Shown here in pieces: positions 15,849 to 25,093 of a stretch of DNA of 39,540 bases (within the stretch, counting starts at the first letter, position 1; the number at the start of each line of letters is the position of its first letter). The stretch is from positions 1-39,540 of the forward strand of contig JAJQBS010000118.1 in NCBI GenBank assembly GCA_021203145.1. Reading direction: 5' to 3'. The notes under the pieces are model-generated. The model was not told the origin of the DNA and ran no database searches. It saw nothing but the letters and a program-made list of their open reading frames with translations. The translations under genes were made by a program, and so were the position numbers. The stretch comes from Lachnospiraceae bacterium. Lineage in GTDB: Bacteria > Bacillota > Clostridia > Lachnospirales > Lachnospiraceae.

Positions 15849-18413
15849 GTGAAAAAGCGGACGATCATTTTAATAATTGCATTGGCAGTATGCCTGCTTG
15901 GCTGGCTGATTGTGACGAAGCTTCCGGCACTGAAAATAAAGACGGGGGCGCTGCCGGAGAAACAGGAGGTGGCGGTACAGGAAGCAAAAGGGGAGCTTCA
16001 GGCCGGGAGCGGCGAGGTGCTGGCGGCGGAAAACGAGACCAGGAGGCTTTACCTGGACACAGATACGCTGGATTTCAGGGTGGAGGATAAGGCTACCGGA
16101 AGCTCCTTTTCGGCATTGAAGCTGGATGGAGGTGTGGAGGATAAATCTCCCATACAGATCACGTTTGTGGGGGAGGATGGCACATTCCTGACCTGGAATG
16201 CCTATGATTACTGTGTGGATCATCAGACCTTTACACTGGAGCAGATTGAGAACGGGTTTCGGATGAACCTGAACCTGAAGGAGACGGATTCCTACCGTAT
16301 CAACGAATATATCCCCCAGAAGATCTCATCGAAGCGGTATGAGGAACGATTCCTTCAGGGGCTGGAGGATCTGGTGTCCGATGGGACGCTTACCCGGGAG
16401 GAGGCGGACAAATACCTGTCCATCCTGGATCTGGTATACGGCTACAGTGATACGGAGGATTGTTACTATAACAAGCTTTCGACGGCGCCGCCCATCAGTA
16501 CGGTGTCGCAGATGGTTCAGCTTGTGAAGCTGCTGGGCTATACCACTGAGGAACTGATGGAAGACAATGCGGAATTTGATATCAGTGTGGATATCGAGGA
16601 GACGGGAAGCTTTATCATCCCGCTGGAGGTGGTGCTTTCGGGAGATGACCTGGTTGTCAGCATTAATACCGGGGAAATCATAAACGAAAACCCATACTAC
16701 ACGCTGACCCACATAGACATTCTTTCCTGCTTTGGCGCGGTGGAGCCCGAGGAAGCGGAGGAGGGGTATGTGTTTGTACCGGATGGCTGCGGCGCGCTGC
16801 TTGCGCTGAACCACTTTAATTCCAGCTACGGCAGCTACAGCAGGGCGGTATATGACAATACTTATTACAATGATTACTATTATCTGGCCTCTTATCCGGA
16901 AACCCTGCATATGCCGGTGTTCGGCATGTATTATGCAGGCGGCTCAAAGGGGAGCGGCGGATTCCTTGGAATCATAGAAGAGGGGGAAGACCTGGCGTCC
17001 ATTACCGCCACACTGGCCTCGAAGGAGGAGGGAGGAGGCGGCAGCGCCTACAACCGGGTTTATACAGGAGTAGATGTGGCAAAATATGACCAGGTGAGCA
17101 TCCTGGGTCCCTATGACACTAGCAGCGGCCTGTTTCTGGAGACCACAGGCGAAATGGATATCAATTACCGGATACGGTTCAAATTTTTTACTGGAGATAC
17201 GGATTACTATGATTTGGCGTCCGTCTATAGGGAGTACCTGATGGAGCAGTATGGGCTGGAGGCTCATTATGAGGAGCAGGCAGGGCTATACCTGGAGGTC
17301 ACCGGGGCATTGTCCGTCACGGAGCGCATCCTGGGCATTGCCTACAGCAAGACGATATCCATGACCAGCTATAGCCAGCTGGAAGAGATTATGGAGGATC
17401 TGAAGGACTATCCGCTGACGGTATCCTATCTGGGCGTATTTGAAGGTGGGCTGGATCATAAGCTCATGAATGGCGCGGATCTGGTGGGCGCGAACGGTTC
17501 GGAGGCGGAGCTGGACTCCCTGATGGAAACGGCGGAAAAAAACGGCCAGGAGCTGTTTCTACAGGTAGACTTTACGAATATTTACGCAGACGGCAACGGA
17601 TTTTCTGCAAAGAGTCATGCTTCTTATAACTTTGACGATTCGCCCATAGAAATCTTCGGCTATTCCCTGGCTACGGGGATGTTCACAGAAGACAGCATAA
17701 GCTATTATGTGTTAAGCCCCAGGTATCTGAGCTCCGTGGTGGATGGTTTCTTAAATGAGGCAGGGAAATACAGCAGCCTGTATGTAGAAGATCTGGCAAA
17801 TGGGTATTATGCAGATTATAACGAGCGGAACCTGGTCACGCCGGAGACGGCTCAGATGATCCTGGATGAAAATCTGGAGAAGCTTTCCGAAGAAAAGACG
17901 CTGGCCCTGAACAATCCGGAGATTGACAAGATCGCCTACGGTACCTATGCGGTAAACGTCTCCAGGGAGAGCAGCGGGTACGGAGGCTTTGCCATGGAGA
18001 TTCCGTTCCGGCAGCTGGTGATGAACGGGCTGATCAACTACACCACGGTCGATGTGAATGAGAGCGGCATTAACGAGAAATATTTCCTGCTGCAGGCCCT
18101 GGAAACCGGGAGCAGCCTGAAATTCACTGTGACTGCCCAGAGCGTCGACATCCTGAAAAACACGGATCATGGAGAGTTCCTTTCCCGGGAGTACGCCCTG
18201 CTAAAGGATGACATCACAGAGCTGTATGAGGAATATGAGGCAGCCTTCGAACAGGTTCAGTGTATGGAGATCGTGGGACACAGAGCGTTTGAGGAAGGGG
18301 TATTCGAGACAACCTATGCGAACGGGGTGCGGGTCATCACGAATTACAACATGTATTCGGTAACCTGCGAGGCCGGCGAGCTGGAGGCTCTGGGATACCT
18401 GATCCTGCAGTAA
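15849..18413 (+). CDS. DUF5696 domain protein, membrane-tethered, possible glycosidase-like fold
   Basis: 854 residues from a GTG start preceded by AGGTGG. An N-terminal signal anchor (TIILIIALAVCLLGWLIV) leaves a large extracellular part. The N-terminal half is beta-rich with the motif FVPDGCGALLALNHFNSSYG; the C-terminal half alternates strands and helices (LTVSYLGVFEGGLDHKLM, ELFLQVDFTNIYADGNGF, SSLYVEDLANGYYADYNE, LMNGLINYTTVDVNES-like), reminiscent of a TIM-barrel sugar hydrolase. The family is DUF5696, of unknown function. Conserved acidic residues on predicted strand ends (QVDF, VEDL) could be catalytic or only sugar binding. It follows the YIP1 gene and precedes a permease pair. Confidence 0.83.
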   Translation: MKKRTIILIIALAVCLLGWLIVTKLPALKIKTGALPEKQEVAVQEAKGELQAGSGEVLAAENETRRLYLDTDTLDFRVEDKATGSSFSALKLDGGVEDKSPIQITFVGEDGTFLTWNAYDYCVDHQTFTLEQIENGFRMNLNLKETDSYRINEYIPQKISSKRYEERFLQGLEDLVSDGTLTREEADKYLSILDLVYGYSDTEDCYYNKLSTAPPISTVSQMVQLVKLLGYTTEELMEDNAEFDISVDIEETGSFIIPLEVVLSGDDLVVSINTGEIINENPYYTLTHIDILSCFGAVEPEEAEEGYVFVPDGCGALLALNHFNSSYGSYSRAVYDNTYYNDYYYLASYPETLHMPVFGMYYAGGSKGSGGFLGIIEEGEDLASITATLASKEEGGGGSAYNRVYTGVDVAKYDQVSILGPYDTSSGLFLETTGEMDINYRIRFKFFTGDTDYYDLASVYREYLMEQYGLEAHYEEQAGLYLEVTGALSVTERILGIAYSKTISMTSYSQLEEIMEDLKDYPLTVSYLGVFEGGLDHKLMNGADLVGANGSEAELDSLMETAEKNGQELFLQVDFTNIYADGNGFSAKSHASYNFDDSPIEIFGYSLATGMFTEDSISYYVLSPRYLSSVVDGFLNEAGKYSSLYVEDLANGYYADYNERNLVTPETAQMILDENLEKLSEEKTLALNNPEIDKIAYGTYAVNVSRESSGYGGFAMEIPFRQLVMNGLINYTTVDVNESGINEKYFLLQALETGSSLKFTVTAQSVDILKNTDHGEFLSREYALLKDDITELYEEYEAAFEQVQCMEIVGHRAFEEGVFETTYANGVRVITNYNMYSVTCEAGELEALGYLILQ

Positions 18414-18516
18414 GGCGGCAGGCGGCTGCGGAATATCATCAGGAGTTTAAGAATGAAATCTTGCGGAAGATGGTAGAATTTTGGCTCCGGCTTGTCCGGG
18501 TTAGGAGGATTTTGGT

Positions 18517-19434
18517 ATGAAAGGTGCAGGAGGCAGAAAAAAGTTAAAGTACAGCACAAGCAGGAAACTGAATGGGCTCATATTTATGTTGCCCTGGCTC
18601 ATCGGCTTCGTCATGTTCTTTGCCGTGCCGGTCAAGGATACGGTCCTCTATTCTTTTAATAAAGTGGATGTAGGGGATTCGGGCGGAATCGTGCTGACAT
18701 TCAACGGCATACAGAATTATATTGATCTGTTCCGGTCGGAGGTCAGCACGGAAAGCCAGCCATTACAGAGGGTTTTAGCGACAGAAAATGCGAATATTAT
18801 TACGAATCTTCCCCTTATAGTGATTTTCAGCCTGTTTCTGGCAATCCTGGCGAATGCTAAATTCCCGGGCAGGGGAATCGTGCGCGTGATTTTCTTCCTG
18901 CCCATTGTGCTGGGGCTTTCGCTCATCGAGGAGTGGGCCGCGAACAGCACGGGGCGGTCCCTTATCGAAGCGGCCACCGGAGGGATGTTCGGGACGCAGG
19001 CAGTAGCGGGGATATTGCTGGAATATACATTCCTGCCGAAGAGTGTGATACAGTTCCTGTCATCGGTGCTGGACAATATCTTCCAGCTCTTTACAAAGAC
19101 GGGGGTGCAGACCCTGATCTTCCTGGCGGGGCTGCAGTCCATTGACCCGGCTCTTTATGAGGTTGCCAAGATGGAGGGGGCAAACAGCTATGATACCTTC
19201 TGGAAGGTTACACTGCCCTTGCTCTCCAATGTGCTCCTCTTTGCGGTGGTTTATACCCTGATAGATCTGTTCCTGAACTCTTCCATTGCGGAGGAGGTAT
19301 ATAACTTCGCGTTTGCAAAGAGTAAAATCGGAGTGGGATCGGCGCTTTCCGTTGTCTATATGGCAAATGTGCTGGTGGTACTGGGGATTGTGTTGCTGTT
19401 TTTAAAGGCGGTGAATGTCATTGATAAAGACTAA
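18517..19434 (+). CDS. Carbohydrate ABC transporter permease, MalF type (second pair)
   Basis: 305 residues with about six membrane helices, the first at LIFMLPWLIGFVMFFAVPV. The EAA loop is present (YEVAKMEGANSYDTFWKV, then LPLL). An ideal AGGAGG lies 8 nt before the ATG. The gene starts 103 bp after the DUF5696 gene, with nothing recognisable in the gap, and overlaps the next permease by 20 nt. Its N-terminal periplasmic-side loop region between helices one and two is long. This second pair could serve the Ig-domain lipoprotein or form an alternative channel. Confidence 0.92.
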   Translation: MKGAGGRKKLKYSTSRKLNGLIFMLPWLIGFVMFFAVPVKDTVLYSFNKVDVGDSGGIVLTFNGIQNYIDLFRSEVSTESQPLQRVLATENANIITNLPLIVIFSLFLAILANAKFPGRGIVRVIFFLPIVLGLSLIEEWAANSTGRSLIEAATGGMFGTQAVAGILLEYTFLPKSVIQFLSSVLDNIFQLFTKTGVQTLIFLAGLQSIDPALYEVAKMEGANSYDTFWKVTLPLLSNVLLFAVVYTLIDLFLNSSIAEEVYNFAFAKSKIGVGSALSVVYMANVLVVLGIVLLFLKAVNVIDKD

Positions 19435-20437
19435 AGTGATAGAAAAGAAAAAAAAGGCGCCCAGGCGCAGGCGTAAAATTGACATCAGGAATATTAAAAT
19501 CGGGAAGGTAATCACCAACCTGTTCCTGGCAAGCCTGATCATCGGGATTTGCTTTGCGATACTGTATCCGATCCTGGCGCTCCTTCCCATGGTCTTTACG
19601 GACCTGCGGGAGCTAGGGGCACCGAATTCCATCTGGATTCCCAGCGTATTCGGCGTGAACAGCTTTGAATTTGTGTTCCGATCCGTGCTGGGGGGAGAGC
19701 CGGTGATCCTGCTGCAGATGCTTGCGTATGCGCTTTCCATCTGTGCTATACAGGTATTTATGTCTGCAATGGAAGGATATGCTCTGGCCAGGACAAATTT
19801 CTGGGGAAAGAATCTGGTGTTCTTCCTGGTAATTTTCGTATTCCTGGTGCCCAGGCAGTCCATTCTGATTACCCAGTACCTGCATTTCAAGCATTTTGAC
19901 GTGCTGGGGCTGATCAGCCTGATCAGGGGGAGCGACATCGACCTGATTAACCAGCCGATTACCCTGTATCTGCTGGCTATTTTCGGATTCAGTGTCAACC
20001 AGAGCCTGTTTATTTTCATCTTCCGGCAGGCCTTCCTTGGAATGCCGAAGGAGATTGAAGAAGCGTCCCTGATCGACGGCGCGGGTTTCTACAGGACCTA
20101 TTTCCGGATCATGCTGCCCAATGTCATGCCGACGATCCTGACGGTGGCGGTGCTCTCCTTTGTATGGGCTTATGGGGACACTTATTATACGAATTATTTC
20201 AATACGGACGGGCCGTATTTTGCGGTCATCATTGACAAGACATTTAAGGATGCCAATAACTGGTATATTACCAACCAGGCGAGGGCATGGTTCGACACGG
20301 CGGATACCAATGAGCTTGCTTTCGAGGCGCTGAAGCAGGCTTCCATCATCACATTCCTGACGCCGCTGGTTCTGATTTACTTCATTGTGCAGAAAAAGCT
20401 GGTGGAGAACCTGGATCGTGCAGGAATCGTGGGCTGA
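19415..20437 (+). CDS. Carbohydrate ABC transporter permease, MalG type (second pair)
   Basis: 340 residues, longer than usual because of a basic N-terminal extension (VIEKKKKAPRRRRK) and an inserted segment around YYTNYFNTDGPYFAVIIDK. About six membrane helices and the EAA loop (EIEEASLIDGAGFYRTYFRI, then MLPNVMP) are present. The ATG lies inside the preceding gene, after AAAGGCGG, so translation is coupled. It pairs with the preceding permease. No ATPase gene follows; the next gene is a secreted glycosidase. Confidence 0.92.
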   Translation: MSLIKTKVIEKKKKAPRRRRKIDIRNIKIGKVITNLFLASLIIGICFAILYPILALLPMVFTDLRELGAPNSIWIPSVFGVNSFEFVFRSVLGGEPVILLQMLAYALSICAIQVFMSAMEGYALARTNFWGKNLVFFLVIFVFLVPRQSILITQYLHFKHFDVLGLISLIRGSDIDLINQPITLYLLAIFGFSVNQSLFIFIFRQAFLGMPKEIEEASLIDGAGFYRTYFRIMLPNVMPTILTVAVLSFVWAYGDTYYTNYFNTDGPYFAVIIDKTFKDANNWYITNQARAWFDTADTNELAFEALKQASIITFLTPLVLIYFIVQKKLVENLDRAGIVG

Positions 20438-20477
20438 CGGAGCTTTGCCGGATGTCGCCGGGGCGAGGGAGAAGAAA

Positions 20478-22706
20478 ATGAAGGGAAGAGAGAGGTTTAT
20501 ATTTATGAGTATAGTTGGAATGGCACTGTCGGCCGTCATAGCAGGCGGTACCGGCAAAGCGGAAGAGGCAGGAAAGGATATTCCGGTTTCGGTATCTGAG
20601 GAATCCGGTGTGTCCGAAGCCTGGGGGGACAAGGCGCTTTATCAGAAGGGCGCGCTTCTGGCGGAGCAAAAGGATGGCAGTCTGGTTGTTACGAACGGAC
20701 TGATGCGGTTGGAATACGATATGGCCGCGGGAACTTATCAGGTTTTTTCCGGGGAAGAGGAGGAACCGCTGTTATCCGAGGTATATGCAAAAGCGGTGCT
20801 GGAGGACGGCACGGAGGTGGCCAGCAGGGATATGAGCCGCAGCGCCCAGGATGCTGTCACGGTAACGGAGACGGAGGATGGCTTTGGGCAGGGAATCTGC
20901 GTGTGTATCGCAAACCTTGGGGAAAATGGTAAATTAACACAGTATTTTTATTTCTATGAGAATTTATCGTATTTTCTTTGCGAAGCAGTTGTCGGTCTGG
21001 ATGCGGAGGAGGTATCTACGAATTACATCGCGCCGATTTTTGCAAGTAAGGGAGATTATAAGACGAATGTACTGTCTGTGGAGGGGGAGGACGTCCGTTT
21101 CCTCTTTACCCCCTATGACAACGATTCCTATGTGCGGTATTCCGCCGACCCGCTGATGGCGGCGACCGAGAGCTACGAGGTGACGGCCGTATATGACAAT
21201 GAGACCAGGAAGGGGCTGGTGGCAGGGTCCGTGACCCATGACACCTGGAAGACTGGTATCAAGGTAAGACAGGGCGGACTGAATGCCACGGTGGAATTTT
21301 CCGTCTATGGGGGCGCTTCTTCTGTCCAGACCAGGGATAGCCTGCCCCACGGATATGTTTCCGGCAGCGAGGTGTCTTCCCCAAAGGTATTCCTGGGCTA
21401 TTTTGAGGATTACCGGGATGGGCTGGAAGCTTATGGGGAGGCAAACGCAGTAATCACCCCGCCTCTTTCCTGGGATAAAGGGATTCCCATAGGCTGGAAC
21501 AGCTGGTCCGCAGTGGCGGATAAGGTAAGCTACGAGATTTATACAGATTCTTCGGATTTTGTGAAGGAATATCTTCAGGATGAAAGCTTCAGCCAGGACG
21601 GAATGGTGTATATCAATTTTGACTCTTTCTGGGATAACCTGACGGAGCAGCAGCTGAAGGACGCTGCGCAGTATGTGAAAGACAACGGACAGATTCCCGG
21701 GATCTATATGACGCCATTTACCTTCTGGGGCGACGCGTCCTCGACAGGCGTGGTTCCCGGGACGGGAGGCGCTTATTGCTGGCAGGATATTCTATTAAGA
21801 GATGGAAATGGAGACGTCCTTCCGGCTGTGGACGGAGGCCTTTCCCTGGATCCCACCCATCCGGGGACTGTCATGTACCTGGAGTATCAGCTGAACCGGT
21901 TCCGGGAGTGGGGCTTTGCCTATATAAAGATGGATTTTATGAGCCATGGAGCGAGGGAGGGCGCCTTTTATGATAAGGATATCACAACCGGCACACAGGC
22001 TTATAACTATGGAATGCAGAAAATCAACGAAATACTGGCGGAGGAGCTGGAGAATCAGGAGATTTTCCTCAGCCTTTCGATTGCGCCCATGTTCCCCAGC
22101 CAATATGCGCACAGCAGGCGGATTTCCTGTGATGTATTCGGCACCATTGACAACACGGAATACATGCTGAATTCCCTCACCTATGGCTGGTGGATGAACG
22201 GCACCATTTATACGTTTACCGACCCGGACCATATCGTCACCTATAACAGCTACAACCATACGGAGGCGATCCTGTACAACGAAGGGCTGAGCCGCTATAT
22301 TTCGGCAGCCATAGCCGGCACGCTCCTGATCGACAGCGACGATTTCCGGATCGAGGAGGCCAGGAGCCGCGCCGTGGAGATGCTCACGAACGAGGAAATT
22401 AATGAGATAGCAAAACGGGGAGTTGCTTTCCGCCCGGTAGAGGGCAATACGAAGGATGAGGCGTGCGATACCTTTGTCAGCTATGAGGAAGAGGAGGATG
22501 TGCTGTACCTGGCGGTCTTCAATTTCAGCAGCGAGGAGGAAAAGGAAATATCGGTGGATCTGGAACGGATCGGGCTGGATCCGGCGGGAGAATATGACAT
22601 GTATGACCTGTGGTCAAAAGAGACGATCCGGATCACGGACGGATATGAAATTCATCTGGATGTGGCAGAGCCGAAATTGCTGCGGATTACGCGTGCGGAT
22701 TCGTAG
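20478..22706 (+). CDS. Secreted alpha-galactosidase-like glycosidase (clan GH-D, GH36/GH27-like)
   Basis: 742 residues. A signal peptide (FIFMSIVGMALSAVIAGG) directs it outside the cell. A beta-rich N-terminal domain (about 50-330) is followed by a TIM barrel starting at IPIGWNSWSA, typical of clan GH-D. The predicted nucleophile is Asp486 in YIKMDFMSHG, and the acid/base is Asp552 in RRISCDVFG. A C-terminal beta domain ends the protein. GAGGGAG precedes the ATG at 20478; the frame extends upstream to 20385 inside the permease gene but lacks a ribosome site there. It probably releases terminal alpha-linked galactose (or a related sugar) from an external glycan before import. The exact specificity is uncertain, since GH-D also includes N-acetylgalactosaminidases and other activities. 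Confidence 0.83.
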   Translation: MKGRERFIFMSIVGMALSAVIAGGTGKAEEAGKDIPVSVSEESGVSEAWGDKALYQKGALLAEQKDGSLVVTNGLMRLEYDMAAGTYQVFSGEEEEPLLSEVYAKAVLEDGTEVASRDMSRSAQDAVTVTETEDGFGQGICVCIANLGENGKLTQYFYFYENLSYFLCEAVVGLDAEEVSTNYIAPIFASKGDYKTNVLSVEGEDVRFLFTPYDNDSYVRYSADPLMAATESYEVTAVYDNETRKGLVAGSVTHDTWKTGIKVRQGGLNATVEFSVYGGASSVQTRDSLPHGYVSGSEVSSPKVFLGYFEDYRDGLEAYGEANAVITPPLSWDKGIPIGWNSWSAVADKVSYEIYTDSSDFVKEYLQDESFSQDGMVYINFDSFWDNLTEQQLKDAAQYVKDNGQIPGIYMTPFTFWGDASSTGVVPGTGGAYCWQDILLRDGNGDVLPAVDGGLSLDPTHPGTVMYLEYQLNRFREWGFAYIKMDFMSHGAREGAFYDKDITTGTQAYNYGMQKINEILAEELENQEIFLSLSIAPMFPSQYAHSRRISCDVFGTIDNTEYMLNSLTYGWWMNGTIYTFTDPDHIVTYNSYNHTEAILYNEGLSRYISAAIAGTLLIDSDDFRIEEARSRAVEMLTNEEINEIAKRGVAFRPVEGNTKDEACDTFVSYEEEEDVLYLAVFNFSSEEEKEISVDLERIGLDPAGEYDMYDLWSKETIRITDGYEIHLDVAEPKLLRITRADS

Positions 22707-22797
22707 ATAACGGAGCCTGGCCGGGAAGCTGCTTTGCCGGAATTGCTGCGACTATGCGTATGGGTTTGCAGGTGGCTCAGGCCTGGGAAGTAAAATA

Positions 22798-22815
22798 AAA
22801 CGACTTACATCGTTT
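22798..22815. promoter_or_regulatory. Inverted repeat upstream of the cytoplasmic alpha-galactosidase gene
   Basis: AAACGA-CTTACA-TCGTTT has perfect 6-bp arms. It is followed at once by an alternating TA stretch (TATATATATAG) that could hold a -10 box. The element lies in the 146-bp gap between the secreted and the cytoplasmic GH-D enzyme genes and could be an operator of an internal promoter. The rest of the gap shows nothing clear. Confidence 0.35.
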
Positions 22816-22852
22816 ACTATATATATAGAAAGGGTAAAATCGGTGACAGGAC

Positions 22853-24235
22853 ATGATTAAGTATATAAATAATCTTTTTATCCTTGAAATGAAGCATTCC
22901 TCCTACGTATTTACCGGCGGGGATATCCCCGTCGGCCTGTACTGGGGAGAGAAGCTGCATGGGGAAGAGCTTGGCCCTCTGACCGGGAAGAAGGGGAGCA
23001 GCAGCTTTGATCCTGACCCGGACAGGAACCGGGAGGAATATGGCTTCTGGGACAGCTACAGCGTTCTGGAGAGCTGTCTGAAGGTGGCGTATCCGACCAC
23101 CAGACAATTGAATATGAAATTCCTGGATTATACCATCCATACAGAGGGAGCCTCCGCGGAAGAAGGACATTCCGGGGAAACCCTGAAAGAAATATTAACC
23201 CTGCGTTTTCGGAATCTGGACACGCCCCTCATAGCTGAGGTGATTTATGAGGTGTATCCGGAGTATGATATCATCGGCCGCTCCATGCGCCTGACGAACG
23301 AGGGGGATACGGTGGTGATAGAGAACCTGAAATCCGGCTCTGTATCTATTCCGCCGCAGGCGGGATACCGGGTCCGCTATGTAAGCGGCAGGTGGGCGGC
23401 AGAATTCCATGTCAATGACCAGTACCTGACAGACGGCGCATTTACCATCCAGTCCCGCACCGGCAACACAGGGCCTCACTTTAACCCGGCTTTTGCGCTG
23501 GATGACGGCACTGCCACGGAAAAGGCGGGGAAGGTCTGGTTCGGGCTGCTGGGCTACAGCGGGAACTGGCAGATCACATTTGAGAAAGCACCCTTCCAGA
23601 ACGTGAAGGTGACCGGCGGAATCAGCAATTTTGACTTTTCCTGTACACTGGAAAAGGGCGGGAGCATCCGGACGCCTGTGCTGACGGTGGGCTTCACCAC
23701 AGGCGGGTACGGCGCCATGAGCAGAAATCTGCATGCTTTTGAGAATAAACAGATTCTGCCGGCCGCAAAGCCCGGGAGAGTGCTGTATAATTCCTGGGAA
23801 GCCACGGGCTTCGACGTCCGGGTGGAGAGTCAGAAGGAGCTGGCAAGGCGGGCCGCAGGCATGGGCGTGGAGCTGTTTGTGGTCGATGACGGGTGGTTCG
23901 GGCAGAGGCACAGCGACAGAGCCGGCCTGGGGGACTGGTATGTCAACCGGGAAAAATTCCCCCAGGGTCTGGGAGAGCTGATCACCTGTGTGAAGGGTCT
24001 GGGGATGGATTTCGGCATCTGGGTGGAACCGGAGTCGGTGAACCCGGACAGTGACCTGTACAGGAGCCATCCGGACTGGGTCTACCGTTTCGAAAACAGG
24101 GAGCCCAGAATGGCCCGGAACCAGTATACCCTCAACATTTCGAAACCGGAGGTTCAGCGCTTTATCCTGGATTTCATGACAAAGCTGCTGGGGGGAGAAC
24201 CGGGACATTACGTTTATAAAATGGGACATGAATAA
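22853..24235 (+). CDS. GH36 alpha-galactosidase, N-terminal part (frameshifted)
   Basis: 460 residues of a cytoplasmic GH36 alpha-galactosidase. The N-terminal beta-supersandwich (about 1-300) leads to the barrel with classic motifs: VLYNSWEATGFDV, ELFVVDDGWFG, SDRAGLGDWYVNREKFPQGL, WVEPESVNPDSDLY. The frame is lost at a G6 run (24190-24195), so the stop comes just where the nucleophile motif should be. Removing one G gives TKLLGENRDITFIKWDMNK and joins the next frame into a 708-residue enzyme, close to the family norm of about 730. Without repair this half lacks both catalytic aspartates. The ATG follows GGTGACAGG, a weak ribosome site. Confidence 0.88.
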   Translation: MIKYINNLFILEMKHSSYVFTGGDIPVGLYWGEKLHGEELGPLTGKKGSSSFDPDPDRNREEYGFWDSYSVLESCLKVAYPTTRQLNMKFLDYTIHTEGASAEEGHSGETLKEILTLRFRNLDTPLIAEVIYEVYPEYDIIGRSMRLTNEGDTVVIENLKSGSVSIPPQAGYRVRYVSGRWAAEFHVNDQYLTDGAFTIQSRTGNTGPHFNPAFALDDGTATEKAGKVWFGLLGYSGNWQITFEKAPFQNVKVTGGISNFDFSCTLEKGGSIRTPVLTVGFTTGGYGAMSRNLHAFENKQILPAAKPGRVLYNSWEATGFDVRVESQKELARRAAGMGVELFVVDDGWFGQRHSDRAGLGDWYVNREKFPQGLGELITCVKGLGMDFGIWVEPESVNPDSDLYRSHPDWVYRFENREPRMARNQYTLNISKPEVQRFILDFMTKLLGGEPGHYVYKMGHE

Positions 24236-24980
24236 GACCCTGTTGGATGTAAGTGCCGGGAATACGGCCAGTGATAAGGAGCTCTGGTATCGTCATGTGA
24301 AGGCTCTGTATGAGATCTGGGAGGAGTTGGGGAAGCACTTTCCAAATGTGGAGTTTGAGACCTGCTCCGGCGGCGGATCCCGGGTCGATCTGGGGATCCT
24401 GCGCTATGCCCATCAATGCTGGCCAAGCGATAACACGGATGCGTACAGCAGGCTGTCCATTCAGGAGGGATTTTCTTATTTTTACGCACCGCGCATTATG
24501 ACGGCCTGGGTGACGGACGCCTCTTGCGGCGATCGAAGGAAGTATGAAAGGCCTTATTCTTATCGGTTCCACTCTGCCATGATGGGGATGCTGGGGATCG
24601 GGGCGGATATCAGCCGCTTTTCAGAGGGAGAGCTGGCGGAATTTGCGGACTATATTGCCCTGTACAAGGAAATCCGTGAGACCGTACAGTTTGGGAGGCA
24701 GTACCGGCTGTCTTCGCTGCGGGAGAGCCCGCTGCACGCGGTAGAGTATATCAGCGAGAATGGAAAAGAAATTGTAGCATTTGCGTTTCATCAGGGGTTT
24801 GCCTTTGACGCCCCGGAACCAAGGCTGTATCTGGAAGGACTGGATCCGGAGGGGTTGTATGCGGTGGAAGGCATGGACGGGAAGCTCCATGGCAGCACCC
24901 TGATGGGGGCAGGACTGGAGACCGGGCTCTGGGGCGATTTTGACAGCCGGATGTTCCGGATCAGACTGTGCGAGGGATGA
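24228..24980 (+). CDS. GH36 alpha-galactosidase, C-terminal part (frameshifted)
   Basis: 250 residues if read from the ATG at 24228, which overlaps the upstream stop. It is really the continuation of the GH36 enzyme: the nucleophile is the Asp of FIKWDMN, encoded at 24225-24227 just before this ATG (residue 458 of the repaired protein), and the acid/base is Asp in CSGGGSRVDLGILR (residue 512). The rest of the barrel and the C-terminal beta domain (to FRIRLCEG) follow. No signal peptide is present in the joined protein. It would remove terminal alpha-galactose from imported oligosaccharides. Split, it cannot be active because the nucleophile is not in the ORF that starts here. Confidence 0.87.
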   Translation: MNKTLLDVSAGNTASDKELWYRHVKALYEIWEELGKHFPNVEFETCSGGGSRVDLGILRYAHQCWPSDNTDAYSRLSIQEGFSYFYAPRIMTAWVTDASCGDRRKYERPYSYRFHSAMMGMLGIGADISRFSEGELAEFADYIALYKEIRETVQFGRQYRLSSLRESPLHAVEYISENGKEIVAFAFHQGFAFDAPEPRLYLEGLDPEGLYAVEGMDGKLHGSTLMGAGLETGLWGDFDSRMFRIRLCEG

Positions 24981-25093
24981 ACAGGGTTCAAACACTCTAT
25001 GTTTTCACCCATCCCCGGAGGAGAACATGCGGCATGGTGTGAACAGAGGTACATTTATTATGAATGCCCGGGAAAGCGGCAGGAGAGATGACC

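Noticed and set aside
18414..18516. Possible promoter or small gene between DUF5696 and the second permease pair
   Set aside because: No promoter pair and no supported reading frame; only the AGGAGG of the next gene is clear.
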